A stretch of DNA of 64,000 bases from an uncultured Lentisphaeria bacterium (GCA_934661755.1 CAKUJM010000009.1:4706-68705); one strand, 5' to 3'; shown: positions 10,456-19,765, numbered from the stretch's first letter. Translations and numbers: made by a program. The notes: generated by a model from the sequence alone, not told the origin.

Positions 10456-10706
10456 AGGTTCTGCATTCGATACGGTCGCGCGGCATCCGCATCCCCCAGG
10501 ATCTTTCCCTGATCACCTGGGAATTGCGGCATGTGTCCGAATATCAGGAACCGCCGTTGACGACTTTGGAGCAGGATTACGGGAAGATGGCGCTGCTGGC
10601 CTTCGAGACCCTGGAGAAGATGGCCAACGGCCTGGCCGTGCCGCAGCACCACGAAATCGGCTACCGGATGTTCAGGCGCGCATCGGTGTCGCTGCCCTCC
10701 CGATGA
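10455..10706 (+). pseudogene. C-terminal remnant of a LacI-family regulator
   Basis: About 83 residues match the end of a LacI/PurR sugar-binding domain: VLHSIRSRGIRIPQDLSLI corresponds to the family pattern A-L-x-x-RGxxVPxDxSxI. It is followed by a PPLTTLEQDYGKMA segment and a terminal FRRASVSL like the usual RxSt ending. No helix-turn-helix or the first ~250 residues exist upstream; instead the sequence becomes the antisense of the glycosidase pseudogene. It is therefore a broken gene created by a deletion or rearrangement. The left boundary is approximate. Confidence 0.7.
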
Positions 10707-10747
10707 CGGCTTCAACACGGGCGCATTCCGCCAATCCCCGCGCCCCG

Positions 10748-11569
10748 CTAATTGCCGCGGCCGTATAGTTTCTGGAACTGCCCCGGCGGCATCCCCGTCT
10801 GCCTTCTGAAGAATCGCGAGAAGTAGTATTCGCTGGAGAACCCCAGTTCGATCGCGGCATCCTTCACCTTCGTCCCCCTCTCCAGGAGCAGCCGGCAGGC
10901 GCGGTTGAGGATGGCGCGAAGCAGGAATTGCTTTGGCGCAATTCCGGCCATGGCGGAGAAGCGGCGCGAAAACGCCTCCCGGGAGACGCCGCGGCGGGCC
11001 GCCAGCTTTTCCACCGTCGTGGAGACCACGCAATGCATCTGGATGTAGTCCAGTTCCGACTGGAATTCGCCAAGGCGGACGACGGCGTCCAGGCCGTCGC
11101 GTCCGACCATGGGAATGACCCGTGCAATGAACTCCTGGACAAGCGCCCGCAGCAGCGACGCGGCGGTGAAGTCGTCGTCGCAATCGTAGGCCTGCTTGGC
11201 ACGGGCCAGGAGGCACGCCCCCTCCAGCTCCAGGATTTGCCGGCAGCGCGAGAATATGTCGATGCCATCGCACAATTCGCAATTGAATTGGATGGAGATG
11301 AAATGCAGGGCGCTGTCCAGGAGCATCCTTGAGGGGTGATATGACGGGATGAAATACGCGCGTCCGGGAACCAGCGTCAAATGGCGTTGCCGGTCGGCGA
11401 CAAAGCATGCCTCTCCGGACGGATTGCAAAGCGGCATGAAGAAGCGATTGACCGGCAATGCGGTCTCGGTGCCGTCGGCCGGAGGCCAGGTCCCCTTGGC
11501 GAAGTGGCGGATCTCCAGGCGCAGGCGGTTGGCGGCGTTCATGCATTCCAGGCGGCTGACTACACTCAT
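10748..11569 (-). CDS. AraC-family transcriptional regulator
   Basis: 273 residues. The N-terminal half (about 25-110) is cupin-like, including a HLTLVPGRAYFIPSY segment common to sugar-sensing AraC proteins. The C-terminal ~100 residues carry two helix-turn-helix motifs: EKLAARRGVSREAFSRRF (about 186-203) and the AraC signature AIELGFSSEYYFSRFFRRQTG. It is transcribed divergently from the glycyl radical enzyme operon across a 218-bp gap, so it probably controls that operon in response to the substrate. Alternative start ATG 11539 (MNAANRL) would remove ten residues. Confidence 0.88.
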   Translation of the reverse strand: MSVVSRLECMNAANRLRLEIRHFAKGTWPPADGTETALPVNRFFMPLCNPSGEACFVADRQRHLTLVPGRAYFIPSYHPSRMLLDSALHFISIQFNCELCDGIDIFSRCRQILELEGACLLARAKQAYDCDDDFTAASLLRALVQEFIARVIPMVGRDGLDAVVRLGEFQSELDYIQMHCVVSTTVEKLAARRGVSREAFSRRFSAMAGIAPKQFLLRAILNRACRLLLERGTKVKDAAIELGFSSEYYFSRFFRRQTGMPPGQFQKLYGRGN

Positions 11570-11681
11570 GGCGGTTTGGCGGTTTGGTGTTTTCCCATTG
11601 ATCCCGGGATGGCGTGGCAGACGTTTTTTTTTTCACCATCCGTAAATCACAAAAAGATAATGTCTGCTCACATTTTTGTAT

Positions 11682-11709
11682 TTTGCGTCGTCGCGTTTTG
11701 CACTATAAT
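11682..11709 (+). promoter_or_regulatory. Putative sigma-70 promoter of the glycyl radical enzyme operon
   Basis: TTTGCG (11682-11687) and a perfect TATAAT (11704-11709) are 16 bp apart, about 80 bp upstream of the start at 11788. The AraC gene lies on the other side, so activator sites are expected between 11570 and 11680. No operator could be defined by eye. Confidence 0.5.
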
Positions 11710-11787
11710 ATCCGCTGACAGGACAAATCGGAAACCCGGCGCCTTCGCCGCAACTGCAAGCAAACACCATCTTGGAGCATCACCGCC

Positions 11788-14001
11788 ATGCCATATCGCG
11801 ATTTTGAGAAGGACAAGCCGTATCTGGTCGGCAAATTCAGGAATCCGGTCTTTGACGAGGGGACCGGCATCAGCAACGAGGAGCTGGACAACGGCGTCCT
11901 GGCCATCGGCGACGCCATGCAGGGCTCGCCCCATGCGCTAATCAAGGCCCGGGCCTTCGAGTTCATCTGCCGGAACATGCGCATTGACGTCAACCCCCAC
12001 GACTATTTCCCCGCCTTTGGCTGCTACGACCGGAACAAGCGTCCGATGCGCGGGCTGCTCTACCGCTGGAATGACGAGGTGGACCGGGATTTGATCCCGG
12101 ACTCGGCCAGGGTCCAGCGGGAGCGCAACGACGCCGGCTTCCACCTCATGTGGAAGGACTTCGACCATTCGGTCCCGGACTGGGATGCGCTCTATGAGCT
12201 TGGCTTCCCCGGGTTGCGCGACCGCGCCCGCGCCTTCCGCGCCCGCCACGAGCAATCCGGGTGGCCCAATGACGACGCCAAGGCGTTGTTCGAGGGCATG
12301 GACATCACGATTTGCGCCGTCATTGAATGCATCGGCCGCTTCATCGACTACGCCCGGTCGCATCATTCCGGCAATTTGCGCATTGAGCAGGAGATCGAAT
12401 GCCTGGAGCAGCTGCGCATCGGCGCGCCGCGCAACACCTACGAGGTGCTGCAGCTCATCTACCTGCATTTCATGTTCGGCGAGCATGTCGACCACATGCA
12501 GGTGCGTTCGCTGGGCAATCTCGACCGGACGATCTATCCCTACTTCAAGCGGGACCTGGAGTCGGGGCGCTTCACCGAGCCGCAGATCCGCGAGATGCTC
12601 GCCTGCTTCCTGATGCAATGGGGCTCAATCAACAACTACTGGGGCCATCCCTTCTATCTTGGCGGGACCAAGGCGGACGGCACCAGCGAAGTCAACGAGC
12701 TGTCATATATCATCCTCGACGTCTTTGACCAGCTTGCCATCCCCACTCCGAAGATCCAGATCAAATATGCGGACAACACCCCGGCGGAGTTCCTCGACCA
12801 GGCGCTGGACATGATCCGCCGCGGCCACAGCAGCATCGTCTTCGTCAGCGAGGACTCCATCCGCCGCATCATGACCGCCGAGGGCTTTTCCGAGGAGACT
12901 GCGCGCACCTGCGACATCTTCGGATGCTATGAATGCTGTCCTCGCGCCACCTGCAACATCACCGCAGCCACCCATATCAACCTGCTGAAGCCGGTCGAGC
13001 TGGTTTTAAACGACGGCGCCGACCCCCAGACCGGCCTCCGCTGCGACTGCGGCGCGGCAAGGCTGTCGCAGATCCATTCCTTCGGCGACTTCGTCGAGGC
13101 GTACTTCGCGTATCTGGGCGAGCTCATCGACACCGCGCGGGATTGTTCCCTTGACAATGACAGGCATCTGCAGCTGATCAACCCCGCGCTGATGTACTCG
13201 ATCACCATCGAGAACAGCCTCAAGACCGGTCGGGACGCCTACGCCAACGGCAGCATATACAACCTCAGCGACATTCTTTGCGCGGGAATGGGCACTGCCG
13301 TTGACGCCCTGATGGCAGTCAAGGAGTTTGTCTACGACCGCGGCGAGCTGTCGCTGGAGGCCTTCCGGGACATCCTCCGTGGCAACTGGCGGGACGCGCC
13401 GACCCTGCGGTTGCGCATCCTGCGATCGAAAAACAAGTATGGCAATGGGCTGGAGAAGGTGGACCGCCTGGCTTTTGCCATCATGCATTTCTTCGGCGCG
13501 AAATTGAATCTCCGCCCGAATGCGCGCGGCGGATGGTACCAGGCCTCGGGGCATTCGGCACGAACCTTCATCATCATGGGCGAGCACACCGGCGCCACCC
13601 CGGACGGCCGGTTCGCCGGCGACGAAATGTCCAAGAACCTCTCGCCGGCCATGGGGGCGGACACCAATGGCGTCACTGCGCTGGTGGAGTCCGTCGGGGC
13701 GATTGAGTCCGCCGATCTGCCGGGGGACTGCACCCTGGACGTCATGATGCATCCGGCGACTGTCCAAGGCAAGGAGGGCCTGACCGCGATGCGGGCGCTG
13801 CTGTTCGCGTACGCCCGGAAGCACGGCGTGTCAATTCACTTCAACATCTTCGACGCCGAGGTGCTCAAGGATGCCCAGCGTCATCCCATGAACTACGAGG
13901 GGCTGCAGGTGCGCGTCTGCGGCTGGAATGTCCGCTTCAACGACATGTGCAAGAAGGAGCAGGACGAATACATCAAGCGGGCGGAGCAGATCGCCGAATA
14001 G
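11788..14001 (+). CDS. Glycyl radical enzyme (pyruvate formate-lyase family), substrate unknown
   Basis: 737 residues, within the 700-850 expected. The C-terminal glycyl radical motif is RVCGWNVRF with Gly712. The active-site loop is FGCYECCPRA: Cys380 with Glu382 two positions later matches the Cys-x-Glu arrangement of glycyl radical dehydratases and lyases (GCVE in glycerol dehydratase or choline lyase), not the Cys-Cys of classical pyruvate formate-lyase, although C383-C384 follow. The enzyme would be cytosolic, oxygen-sensitive and activated by the radical-SAM protein 12 bp downstream. An AraC regulator upstream suggests a catabolic, probably sugar- or polyol-derived substrate. No microcompartment genes are nearby. 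Confidence 0.88.
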   Translation: MPYRDFEKDKPYLVGKFRNPVFDEGTGISNEELDNGVLAIGDAMQGSPHALIKARAFEFICRNMRIDVNPHDYFPAFGCYDRNKRPMRGLLYRWNDEVDRDLIPDSARVQRERNDAGFHLMWKDFDHSVPDWDALYELGFPGLRDRARAFRARHEQSGWPNDDAKALFEGMDITICAVIECIGRFIDYARSHHSGNLRIEQEIECLEQLRIGAPRNTYEVLQLIYLHFMFGEHVDHMQVRSLGNLDRTIYPYFKRDLESGRFTEPQIREMLACFLMQWGSINNYWGHPFYLGGTKADGTSEVNELSYIILDVFDQLAIPTPKIQIKYADNTPAEFLDQALDMIRRGHSSIVFVSEDSIRRIMTAEGFSEETARTCDIFGCYECCPRATCNITAATHINLLKPVELVLNDGADPQTGLRCDCGAARLSQIHSFGDFVEAYFAYLGELIDTARDCSLDNDRHLQLINPALMYSITIENSLKTGRDAYANGSIYNLSDILCAGMGTAVDALMAVKEFVYDRGELSLEAFRDILRGNWRDAPTLRLRILRSKNKYGNGLEKVDRLAFAIMHFFGAKLNLRPNARGGWYQASGHSARTFIIMGEHTGATPDGRFAGDEMSKNLSPAMGADTNGVTALVESVGAIESADLPGDCTLDVMMHPATVQGKEGLTAMRALLFAYARKHGVSIHFNIFDAEVLKDAQRHPMNYEGLQVRVCGWNVRFNDMCKKEQDEYIKRAEQIAE

Positions 14002-14013
14002 CGGAGGGGAGCC

Positions 14014-14922
14014 ATGGTCAGCGGCATTCTGCTGGAACCAAAGCGTTTTGCGGTGCATGACGGGCCGGGCGTGCGCACGACCTTCTTTTTCAAGGGATGT
14101 CCGCTGCGTTGCATCTGGTGCCACAACCCCGAAGCCATATCGCCGCAGGCGCAGATGGCATGCTATGCGCACAAGTGCATCAATTGCGGGCAGTGTGTCT
14201 CCGTATGCAAGGCGGGCGCGCAGCGGCTTGACGGCGGCGTCCACCATTTCGATGTCCGCAAATGCCGCGTCTGCGGCGATTGCGAGGCGGGATGCCTGGG
14301 CGCGGCGATGAAGCTCTACGGCCGGCGGGTCTCCATCGAGGAGGCGGTCGCCATGGCGTTGCTGGACAAGTCCTTCTATGACGAGTCCGGCGGCGGGGTG
14401 ACGCTTTCCGGTGGCGAGCCGCTGATGCAGTGCGATTTTGCGGTCGGGCTGCTCTCGGAGCTCAAGCGCAACGGCATCCACACCGCGTTGGACACCTGCG
14501 CCTTCGCGCCGGAAGCCGCCATCGCCCGCACGCTTCCATTCACAGATCTATATCTGGTTGATTTCAAGCATTCGGACTGCGAAGCCCACCGGCGTCTGAC
14601 GGGCCAGCCGAATGGGCCAATCCTGGAGAATCTGCGTTTCCTATCGGCGCATGGCGCGAGGATTGAGATCCGGATTCCGCTGGTGCCGGGATGCAACGAC
14701 AGCGACGTGAACATGGCCGGCACCGGCCGCTTCCTTTCCAGCCTGGAGGGCATCGACTGCGTAAAGCTGCTGCCATATCATTCGCTGGCGCGCGGCAAAT
14801 ACGCCGCCCTCGGCATGGAGGACACCATGCCGGCAGCCGATTCCCCGGCGGAGGCGTCCATCCAGCACGCCGCATCCATCCTCCGCGGCTTCGGATTGAA
14901 CGCGCATTCGGGGCGGGAATAG
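14014..14922 (+). CDS. Glycyl-radical enzyme activating protein (radical SAM)
   Basis: 302 residues. The radical-SAM cluster motif CX3CX2C is C29, C33, C36 in KGCPLRCIWCHNPE. An inserted ferredoxin-like region carries two further 4Fe-4S sets: C55/C58/C61/C65 and C84/C87/C90/C94. GGGVTLSGGEPL contains the SAM-binding GGE motif. The two extra clusters are usual for activases of dehydratase/decarboxylase-type enzymes and absent from PflA. It installs the Gly radical on the upstream partner. The 12-bp gap indicates one transcript. Confidence 0.92.
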   Translation: MVSGILLEPKRFAVHDGPGVRTTFFFKGCPLRCIWCHNPEAISPQAQMACYAHKCINCGQCVSVCKAGAQRLDGGVHHFDVRKCRVCGDCEAGCLGAAMKLYGRRVSIEEAVAMALLDKSFYDESGGGVTLSGGEPLMQCDFAVGLLSELKRNGIHTALDTCAFAPEAAIARTLPFTDLYLVDFKHSDCEAHRRLTGQPNGPILENLRFLSAHGARIEIRIPLVPGCNDSDVNMAGTGRFLSSLEGIDCVKLLPYHSLARGKYAALGMEDTMPAADSPAEASIQHAASILRGFGLNAHSGRE

Positions 14923-14971
14923 CCGCCTTCCGGAATGCGCGCCGGCGGCATACGCGCCGATAATGTCATCA

Positions 14972-15045
14972 CCAGGCCCATCGGCCTGGGATCCGGCCAT
15001 TTTGAGGCATCGGGAGTCCGCCGATGCGGCCGTCCGATGCCTCAA
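14972..15045. terminator. Paired hairpins between convergent genes (possible terminator region)
   Basis: CCAGGCC-CATC-GGCCTGG (14972-14989) and a perfect 12-bp stem TTGAGGCATCGG/CCGATGCCTCAA (15002-15013/15034-15045) lie between the activase stop and the accA stop. Neither is followed by a clear T-run, so an intrinsic terminator is only possible; a transcript-stabilising structure is an alternative. Confidence 0.4.
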
Positions 15046-15059
15046 GGCCGTTTCCGCCG

Positions 15060-16016
15060 TCATTCGCCGAAGACGCCGAGTTTACGGAAGCGCCGGTATC
15101 GCTCATCCATCAGCCGGGAATGCGATTTGCGCCGCAGTTCCTTGAGGTGCTTCTGGAGGGCCTCCTTGAGGAATTGCCCGGCGGTGGCCGGATCGCGATG
15201 GGCCCCGCCGGGCGGTTCGGGGATGATTTCGTCGATGATATTGTATTTGAGCAGGTCCTCGGCGGTGAGGTGGAGAGCCTCGGCCGCATCCGGGGCCTTT
15301 TCCGGCTTGCGCCAGAGGATGGCGGCACAGCCCTCCGGGGTGATGACCGAGTAGTACGAGTTGGCGAGCATCAATACGCGGTTGCCGACCGCCAGTCCCA
15401 GGGCGCCGCCGGAACCGCCCTCGCCGGTGATCACCGCGACCACCGGCACCTCCAGCCGGAACATCTCCCGCAGATTCTCGGCAATCGCCTCGCCGACATG
15501 GCGTTCCTCGCTTTCGATGCCGGGATAGGCGCCGGGAGTGTCCACCAGGGTGATGACCGGGCAATCCGCCTTATTGGCCAATCGCATCAGCCGCAAGGCC
15601 TTGCGATAGCCCTCCGGCTGGGGGCACCCGAAATGCGTATCCATGTACTCCTTGGGGTCGCGCCCCTTGCGGGTGTAGATCAGCATCACCGTCTTCCCGT
15701 CGAATTGCGCAAAGCCGCCGACAATCGCCCGGTCATCCCCGAAACGCCGGTCGCCATGCAGCTCCATATAGTCCGAAAAGAGCATCTTGACATAATCCGC
15801 AGGGCGCGGCCGCAGCGGATGGCGCGCCATGAGCACGCGCTGCCAGGGCGGCATGTGGGTGCGCAGAAAATCCTTCAGCGCGTCCAGGCGTTTCCCGAGC
15901 AGCTGCAGCGGCTCGGCAAGCTCCTCGCCGCTGATGAGCGCATAGCGTTGCAATTCCGCCAGCGCGTCATCCAGCGCCACCACCGGCTTTTCAAATTCGA
16001 GGAAATCCGCTGCCAT
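15060..16016 (-). CDS. accA: Acetyl-CoA carboxylase carboxyltransferase, alpha subunit
   Basis: 318 residues, the normal length for AccA. It transfers CO2 from carboxybiotin to acetyl-CoA with AccD, making malonyl-CoA for fatty acid synthesis. The N-terminal helical segment (LEFEKPVVALDDAL), the HGDRRFGDDRAIVGG stretch, TPGAYPGIESEERH and the oxyanion-hole region GEGGSGGALGLAVGN are all diagnostic. The gene lies five bases downstream of the L,D-transpeptidase stop, so the two are probably cotranscribed. accD is not in the window. Confidence 0.95.
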   Translation of the reverse strand: MAADFLEFEKPVVALDDALAELQRYALISGEELAEPLQLLGKRLDALKDFLRTHMPPWQRVLMARHPLRPRPADYVKMLFSDYMELHGDRRFGDDRAIVGGFAQFDGKTVMLIYTRKGRDPKEYMDTHFGCPQPEGYRKALRLMRLANKADCPVITLVDTPGAYPGIESEERHVGEAIAENLREMFRLEVPVVAVITGEGGSGGALGLAVGNRVLMLANSYYSVITPEGCAAILWRKPEKAPDAAEALHLTAEDLLKYNIIDEIIPEPPGGAHRDPATAGQFLKEALQKHLKELRRKSHSRLMDERYRRFRKLGVFGE

Positions 16017-16021
16017 GGCAA

Positions 16022-17038
16022 CTACTCTTCTATCACCACCCGCACCGCCGGCGTGCGTCCGCCCGCCACCGGAATGAAATCAAAGAGCTCCTCGACATCG
16101 CTGTTGTGCATCCGGACACAGCCGGCCGAGGCGCCGGTGCCAATCGAGTCGTCATCCCAGGTGCCGTGGATGCCATAGCTGTTGAGCGAGGCGTCCGTCC
16201 CCTCGGTCGGCGTCAATTTGAGCCAGTGCGTTCCCAGGATGTTGCCGGGCTCGCCATACGGAATCACGGTGCCGTTCGGCGTCCACCACGATGGATGATA
16301 GAGGTGTTCGGTGATGCGGAAGATCCCGGCCGGCGTGCGGTTTTCCTTGCCGATGCTCACTTCGTAGACGCGGTACAGCGTGTCATTGCGGTACAGCAGC
16401 AGCAGATACTCGTGCTTGACCACCCGGATCGACCATACGCCCTTGATGAACAGCATCGCCTGGCCCGGATGGATGATCGGATCGCGGCCATCATCGCGGC
16501 GCAGCCCCTCGTTCACCCGCAGGAGATTCCCGACGCTGATGTATTTCCGGTTGGCGATGCGCTTCAGGCTGTCGCCCTTGACCACCACATAGCGTTCCTT
16601 CTCACGGCAGGGGGCGCTGGAGTTCATCAGCCGGCGATTGGCGTCGTTGATGATTTTGGCGGCATCGCGCCAGATGTGGTCGAATTCCGCCACCCGTGAA
16701 TCATTCAGCACCCGCTCGGCCAGGGTGCGGGCGGCCTCGAACATCCCGTTGTCGAGCTGCTGCTGCGCCTTGTCCAGAAGCTGCCCCAGATCCGCCGGAG
16801 TGCTGTCGGGAATGGCGGGCATTGCCGGCTGGGGAGATGGGGATTCCGCCGGCTGGGGAGATGGCGCTGGCGCGGCATTGCCATTCTGCGGCGTCGAAGG
16901 CGCCGCCGCGACCTGGTCCGCCGGCGAGGGTTCAGGCCTGGGGATCGACCTCACGCAGGAGCGCCACAGCAAACCGCAGATCCCCAGCAATGCCAGCATG
17001 GCGATGACATACAGCGGGTATTTGATGTACCAGTACAT
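16022..17038 (-). CDS. Membrane-anchored LysM / L,D-transpeptidase (YkuD) protein
   Basis: 338 residues. An N-terminal transmembrane anchor (about 5-26) is followed by a Pro/Ala/Ser-rich linker, a short helical segment (85-140), a LysM-like domain (YVVVKGDSLKRIANRKYISVG, about 150-200) and a YkuD domain. The catalytic motif is HGT...SIGTGASAGCVRMHN near residues 293-316, with the nucleophile in SAGCVR. Such enzymes make 3-3 crosslinks in peptidoglycan or attach proteins to it, in the periplasm. The protein precedes accA by five bases. Confidence 0.9.
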   Translation of the reverse strand: MYWYIKYPLYVIAMLALLGICGLLWRSCVRSIPRPEPSPADQVAAAPSTPQNGNAAPAPSPQPAESPSPQPAMPAIPDSTPADLGQLLDKAQQQLDNGMFEAARTLAERVLNDSRVAEFDHIWRDAAKIINDANRRLMNSSAPCREKERYVVVKGDSLKRIANRKYISVGNLLRVNEGLRRDDGRDPIIHPGQAMLFIKGVWSIRVVKHEYLLLLYRNDTLYRVYEVSIGKENRTPAGIFRITEHLYHPSWWTPNGTVIPYGEPGNILGTHWLKLTPTEGTDASLNSYGIHGTWDDDSIGTGASAGCVRMHNSDVEELFDFIPVAGGRTPAVRVVIEE

Positions 17039-17123
17039 TCGTGGTTAGCCTCGTTGGGTGGGGGTGGGTTGGACACGGCGGGCGGCCGCCTTCCGGCCGT
17101 GCCGGAGGGAACGCGCGCATCCA

Positions 17124-18599
17124 CTACCGCAGCATGTCGTTGATGGCGGCGGCGGCGATGCGGCCCTGCCCCATGGCCAGGATGACGGTGGCGGCCCCGG
17201 AGACGATGTCGCCGCCGGCAAAGACCTTCGGAATCGACGTGCGGCAATGCTCGTCGCAGATGACATTGCCCTTGGCGTTGAAATGCAGCCCGAGCTTTTC
17301 GGCGGTCATGCGGATCAGCGGATTGGAGGAATTGCCGATGGCGATGATCACGGTGTCCACCGGGATGGTGAACTGGCTGTCGGCAATGGCCACCGGGCGG
17401 CGGCGGCCGGAGGCATCCGGCTCGCCCAATTCATACCTGAGGCACTCGATGCCGCAGACTGCGCCCTGCTCATTGGCCAGCACCTGCCGGGGGTTGCACA
17501 GCAGCTGGAAATTGACGCCCTCTTCCCTGGCGTGCTCGATCTCCTCGGCGCGCGCGGGCATCTCGGCCAGCGACCGCCGGTAGATCAGGTAGACCTCCTC
17601 GGCCCCCAGCCGCAGGGCGGTGCGGGCGGCGTCCATGGCGACATTGCCGCCGCCGCAGACCGCGACCCGCTTGACATCCGGCATGGGGGTGGCCGCATGG
17701 TCATGGTCGTACGCCTTCATCAAGTTGGCGCGGGTGAGGAACTCGTTGGCGGAAAAGACCCCGGGGAGATTCTCGCCGGGAATTCCCATGAATATCGGCA
17801 GCCCCGCGCCGATTCCCAGATAGACCGCATCGTAGTCGCTCAGCAGCCTGTCGACCGGGATGGTCCGGCCGATCAGCACATTGGGCTCCAGATGGACGCC
17901 CATCTTGCGCAGGGTCTCGACCTCGGCATTGACAATCGCCTTGGGCAGCCGGAATTCGGGAATGCCGTATTGCATCACCCCGCCGAATTTATGGAAGGCC
18001 TCGAAGATGGTCACGTCATGGCCGGCGCGGCGCACATCCGCCGCGACCGTCAGGCTGGAGGGGCCGCTGCCGACCACTGCGACGCGGCGGCCGGTCTCCG
18101 CCGCCACCGCCGGCACCTCGACCTCGCCGTGTTCGCGCTCGTTGTCCGCCACGAAGCGTTCCAGGCGGCCGATGGCCACGGCCTTGCCGATGTCCTTGAG
18201 GGCCTTGCCCATGGTGCATTGCGCCTGGCATTGGCGTTCCTGCGGGCAGACCCGCCCGCAGACCGCCGGCAGCAGGCTATGCTCCTTGATCAGCTTGATG
18301 GAGGCGCCGAAATCCCCCTTGGCGATTTCGTGCAGGAACTCGCGGATCGGCAATTTCACCGGACAGCCGCTGCGGCAGGGCTCGCCGGGGCATTGGAGGC
18401 ATCGCTGTGCCTCCAGAATCGCCTGCGCGGGAGTGTACCCCAGCGCCACCTCGTGCGTGTTCCGCCGCCGGACCGACGGCTCCTGCGAAGGCATTTCCTG
18501 CGGCGGAATCGCCATGCGATCCCGGGCGGAAAGCTCCTTCCCCGCAATTTTCTCCAGGACTTCCCGTGCCTGACGATCCAATTCTGATGCTGTTTTCAT
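17124..18599 (-). CDS. nfnB: NADPH-dependent ferredoxin:NAD+ oxidoreductase large subunit (NfnB/GltD-like)
   Basis: 491 residues. The N-terminal Cys-rich domain has CLQCPGEPCRSGCPV and CGRVCPQERQCQAQC, binding two 4Fe-4S clusters as in GltD/NfnB. It is followed by FAD- and NAD(P)-binding Rossmann folds (VAVVGSGPSSLTVA and VAVCGGGNVAMDAA) and a final FAD motif FAGGDIVSG. Without a glutamate synthase large subunit and immediately after an NfnA-like gene, the electron-bifurcating NfnAB complex (2 NADPH + NAD+ with ferredoxin) is the best reading. A sulfide dehydrogenase (SudAB) label is equivalent in sequence. Cytosolic, typical of anaerobes. Confidence 0.87.
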   Translation of the reverse strand: MKTASELDRQAREVLEKIAGKELSARDRMAIPPQEMPSQEPSVRRRNTHEVALGYTPAQAILEAQRCLQCPGEPCRSGCPVKLPIREFLHEIAKGDFGASIKLIKEHSLLPAVCGRVCPQERQCQAQCTMGKALKDIGKAVAIGRLERFVADNEREHGEVEVPAVAAETGRRVAVVGSGPSSLTVAADVRRAGHDVTIFEAFHKFGGVMQYGIPEFRLPKAIVNAEVETLRKMGVHLEPNVLIGRTIPVDRLLSDYDAVYLGIGAGLPIFMGIPGENLPGVFSANEFLTRANLMKAYDHDHAATPMPDVKRVAVCGGGNVAMDAARTALRLGAEEVYLIYRRSLAEMPARAEEIEHAREEGVNFQLLCNPRQVLANEQGAVCGIECLRYELGEPDASGRRRPVAIADSQFTIPVDTVIIAIGNSSNPLIRMTAEKLGLHFNAKGNVICDEHCRTSIPKVFAGGDIVSGAATVILAMGQGRIAAAAINDMLR

Positions 18600-18620
18600 C
18601 GCTGCTGCACTGCCTCCAGG

Positions 18621-19490
18621 TTATTTCTTCGCCAGCTCGCGCTGCTCGGCCTCGTTCATCAAATGACAGGCGTGATCCATCATGCGGCGCTCCTGCGGCT
18701 TGAAACATCCCAGACGCTTCATCATGCCGTCGAAATCCACTTGCAGACCGTCGAATTCCGGCCCGTCGACACAGACGAACCTGGTCTGTCCGCCGACATT
18801 CACCCGGCAGCCGCCGCACATCCCGGTGCCATCGACCATGATGGTGTTGAGCGACACCACCACCGGAACGCCGTATGGCCGGACGGTCTCGACGCAGAAT
18901 TTCATCATGATCGGCGGACCGATCGCAATCACCAGGTCCGGCTTGTCTGCGCTCTCGCACATCTCCTTGAGCGGCGCCGTCACCAGCGCCTTGCGGCCAT
19001 ACGAGCCATCGTCAGTGCAGACAACCACCTCGTCGGCAAAAGACTTCATCAGATCCTCCATGATCACCAGCTGGCGGTTGCGGGCGCCGATGATGCAGGT
19101 CAGGCGGTTGCCGGCCTCCTTGAACGCACGCGCAATCGGATGCATCGGCGCCACGCCGATGCCGCCGCCGACACATACCACATGGCCGGCCTTGTATACA
19201 TGGGTCGGCCGTCCCAGCGGCCCCAGCACCACCGCCAGCGCGTCGCCGACGGCAAGTTCCGAAAGCCTGGCGGTGGTCAGACCGACCTTCTGGAAGATGA
19301 TGGTGATGCTCCCCTCCTTCTCATCCGCGTCGGCGATGGTCAGCGGCACCCGCTCGCCATAGTCCGCATCCACCGAGAGCAGGATGAACTGCCCCGGCTT
19401 GCGGGCGGCGGCGACCATCGGAGCCAGGATGCGCATCTGGAATACATTCTCGGAGAGCTGCTTTTTCTCAAGGATCGTATATGGAGTCAT
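18621..19490 (-). CDS. nfnA: Ferredoxin:NAD+ oxidoreductase small subunit (NfnA-like)
   Basis: 289 residues. It has an FAD-binding beta-barrel (about 1-100), an NAD-binding fold with GGGIGVAPMHPIA, and a C-terminal 2Fe-2S segment MCGGCRV...RFVCVDGPEFDG, the layout of NfnA/PyrK-type reductases. It lies 21 bp upstream of the NfnB-like gene. A PyrK role is unlikely because no pyrD is adjacent and the large subunit is GltD-like. Confidence 0.87.
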   Translation of the reverse strand: MTPYTILEKKQLSENVFQMRILAPMVAAARKPGQFILLSVDADYGERVPLTIADADEKEGSITIIFQKVGLTTARLSELAVGDALAVVLGPLGRPTHVYKAGHVVCVGGGIGVAPMHPIARAFKEAGNRLTCIIGARNRQLVIMEDLMKSFADEVVVCTDDGSYGRKALVTAPLKEMCESADKPDLVIAIGPPIMMKFCVETVRPYGVPVVVSLNTIMVDGTGMCGGCRVNVGGQTRFVCVDGPEFDGLQVDFDGMMKRLGCFKPQERRMMDHACHLMNEAEQRELAKK

Positions 19491-19765
19491 TATGCTGAAA
19501 AAAAAAGGCGTTGTCGCAGTCGGGGGGTCTCAAGAAACCGCCATCGGGGGGGGGCCGCAGGGATCCGTTTTTCGCGGGTCGTGAAGGAGACTGGATGCGT
19601 GAAGGCCGGGGATCTTGCGCAAAAGGTGCCGTCTTCACGGATTCAGGGGAATATAATGTACTTTGACTGCTCCACCCGTCGCATCCGCATCAATGACGCA
19701 CTGCCGGCGCAGGATTAAATTAAGCCACCCTGCCCAACCACAACCCAAGCCATACCCCCGCATCC
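19491..19765. other. Divergent promoter region between nfnA and acyl-ACP thioesterase
   Basis: 275 bp without a gene. It contains a run of nine A before nfnA, a run of nine G (19546-19554) and, on the plus strand, TATAAT (19651-19656) about 110 bp before the thioesterase start. No strong -35 accompanies the TATAAT. Confidence 0.45.
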
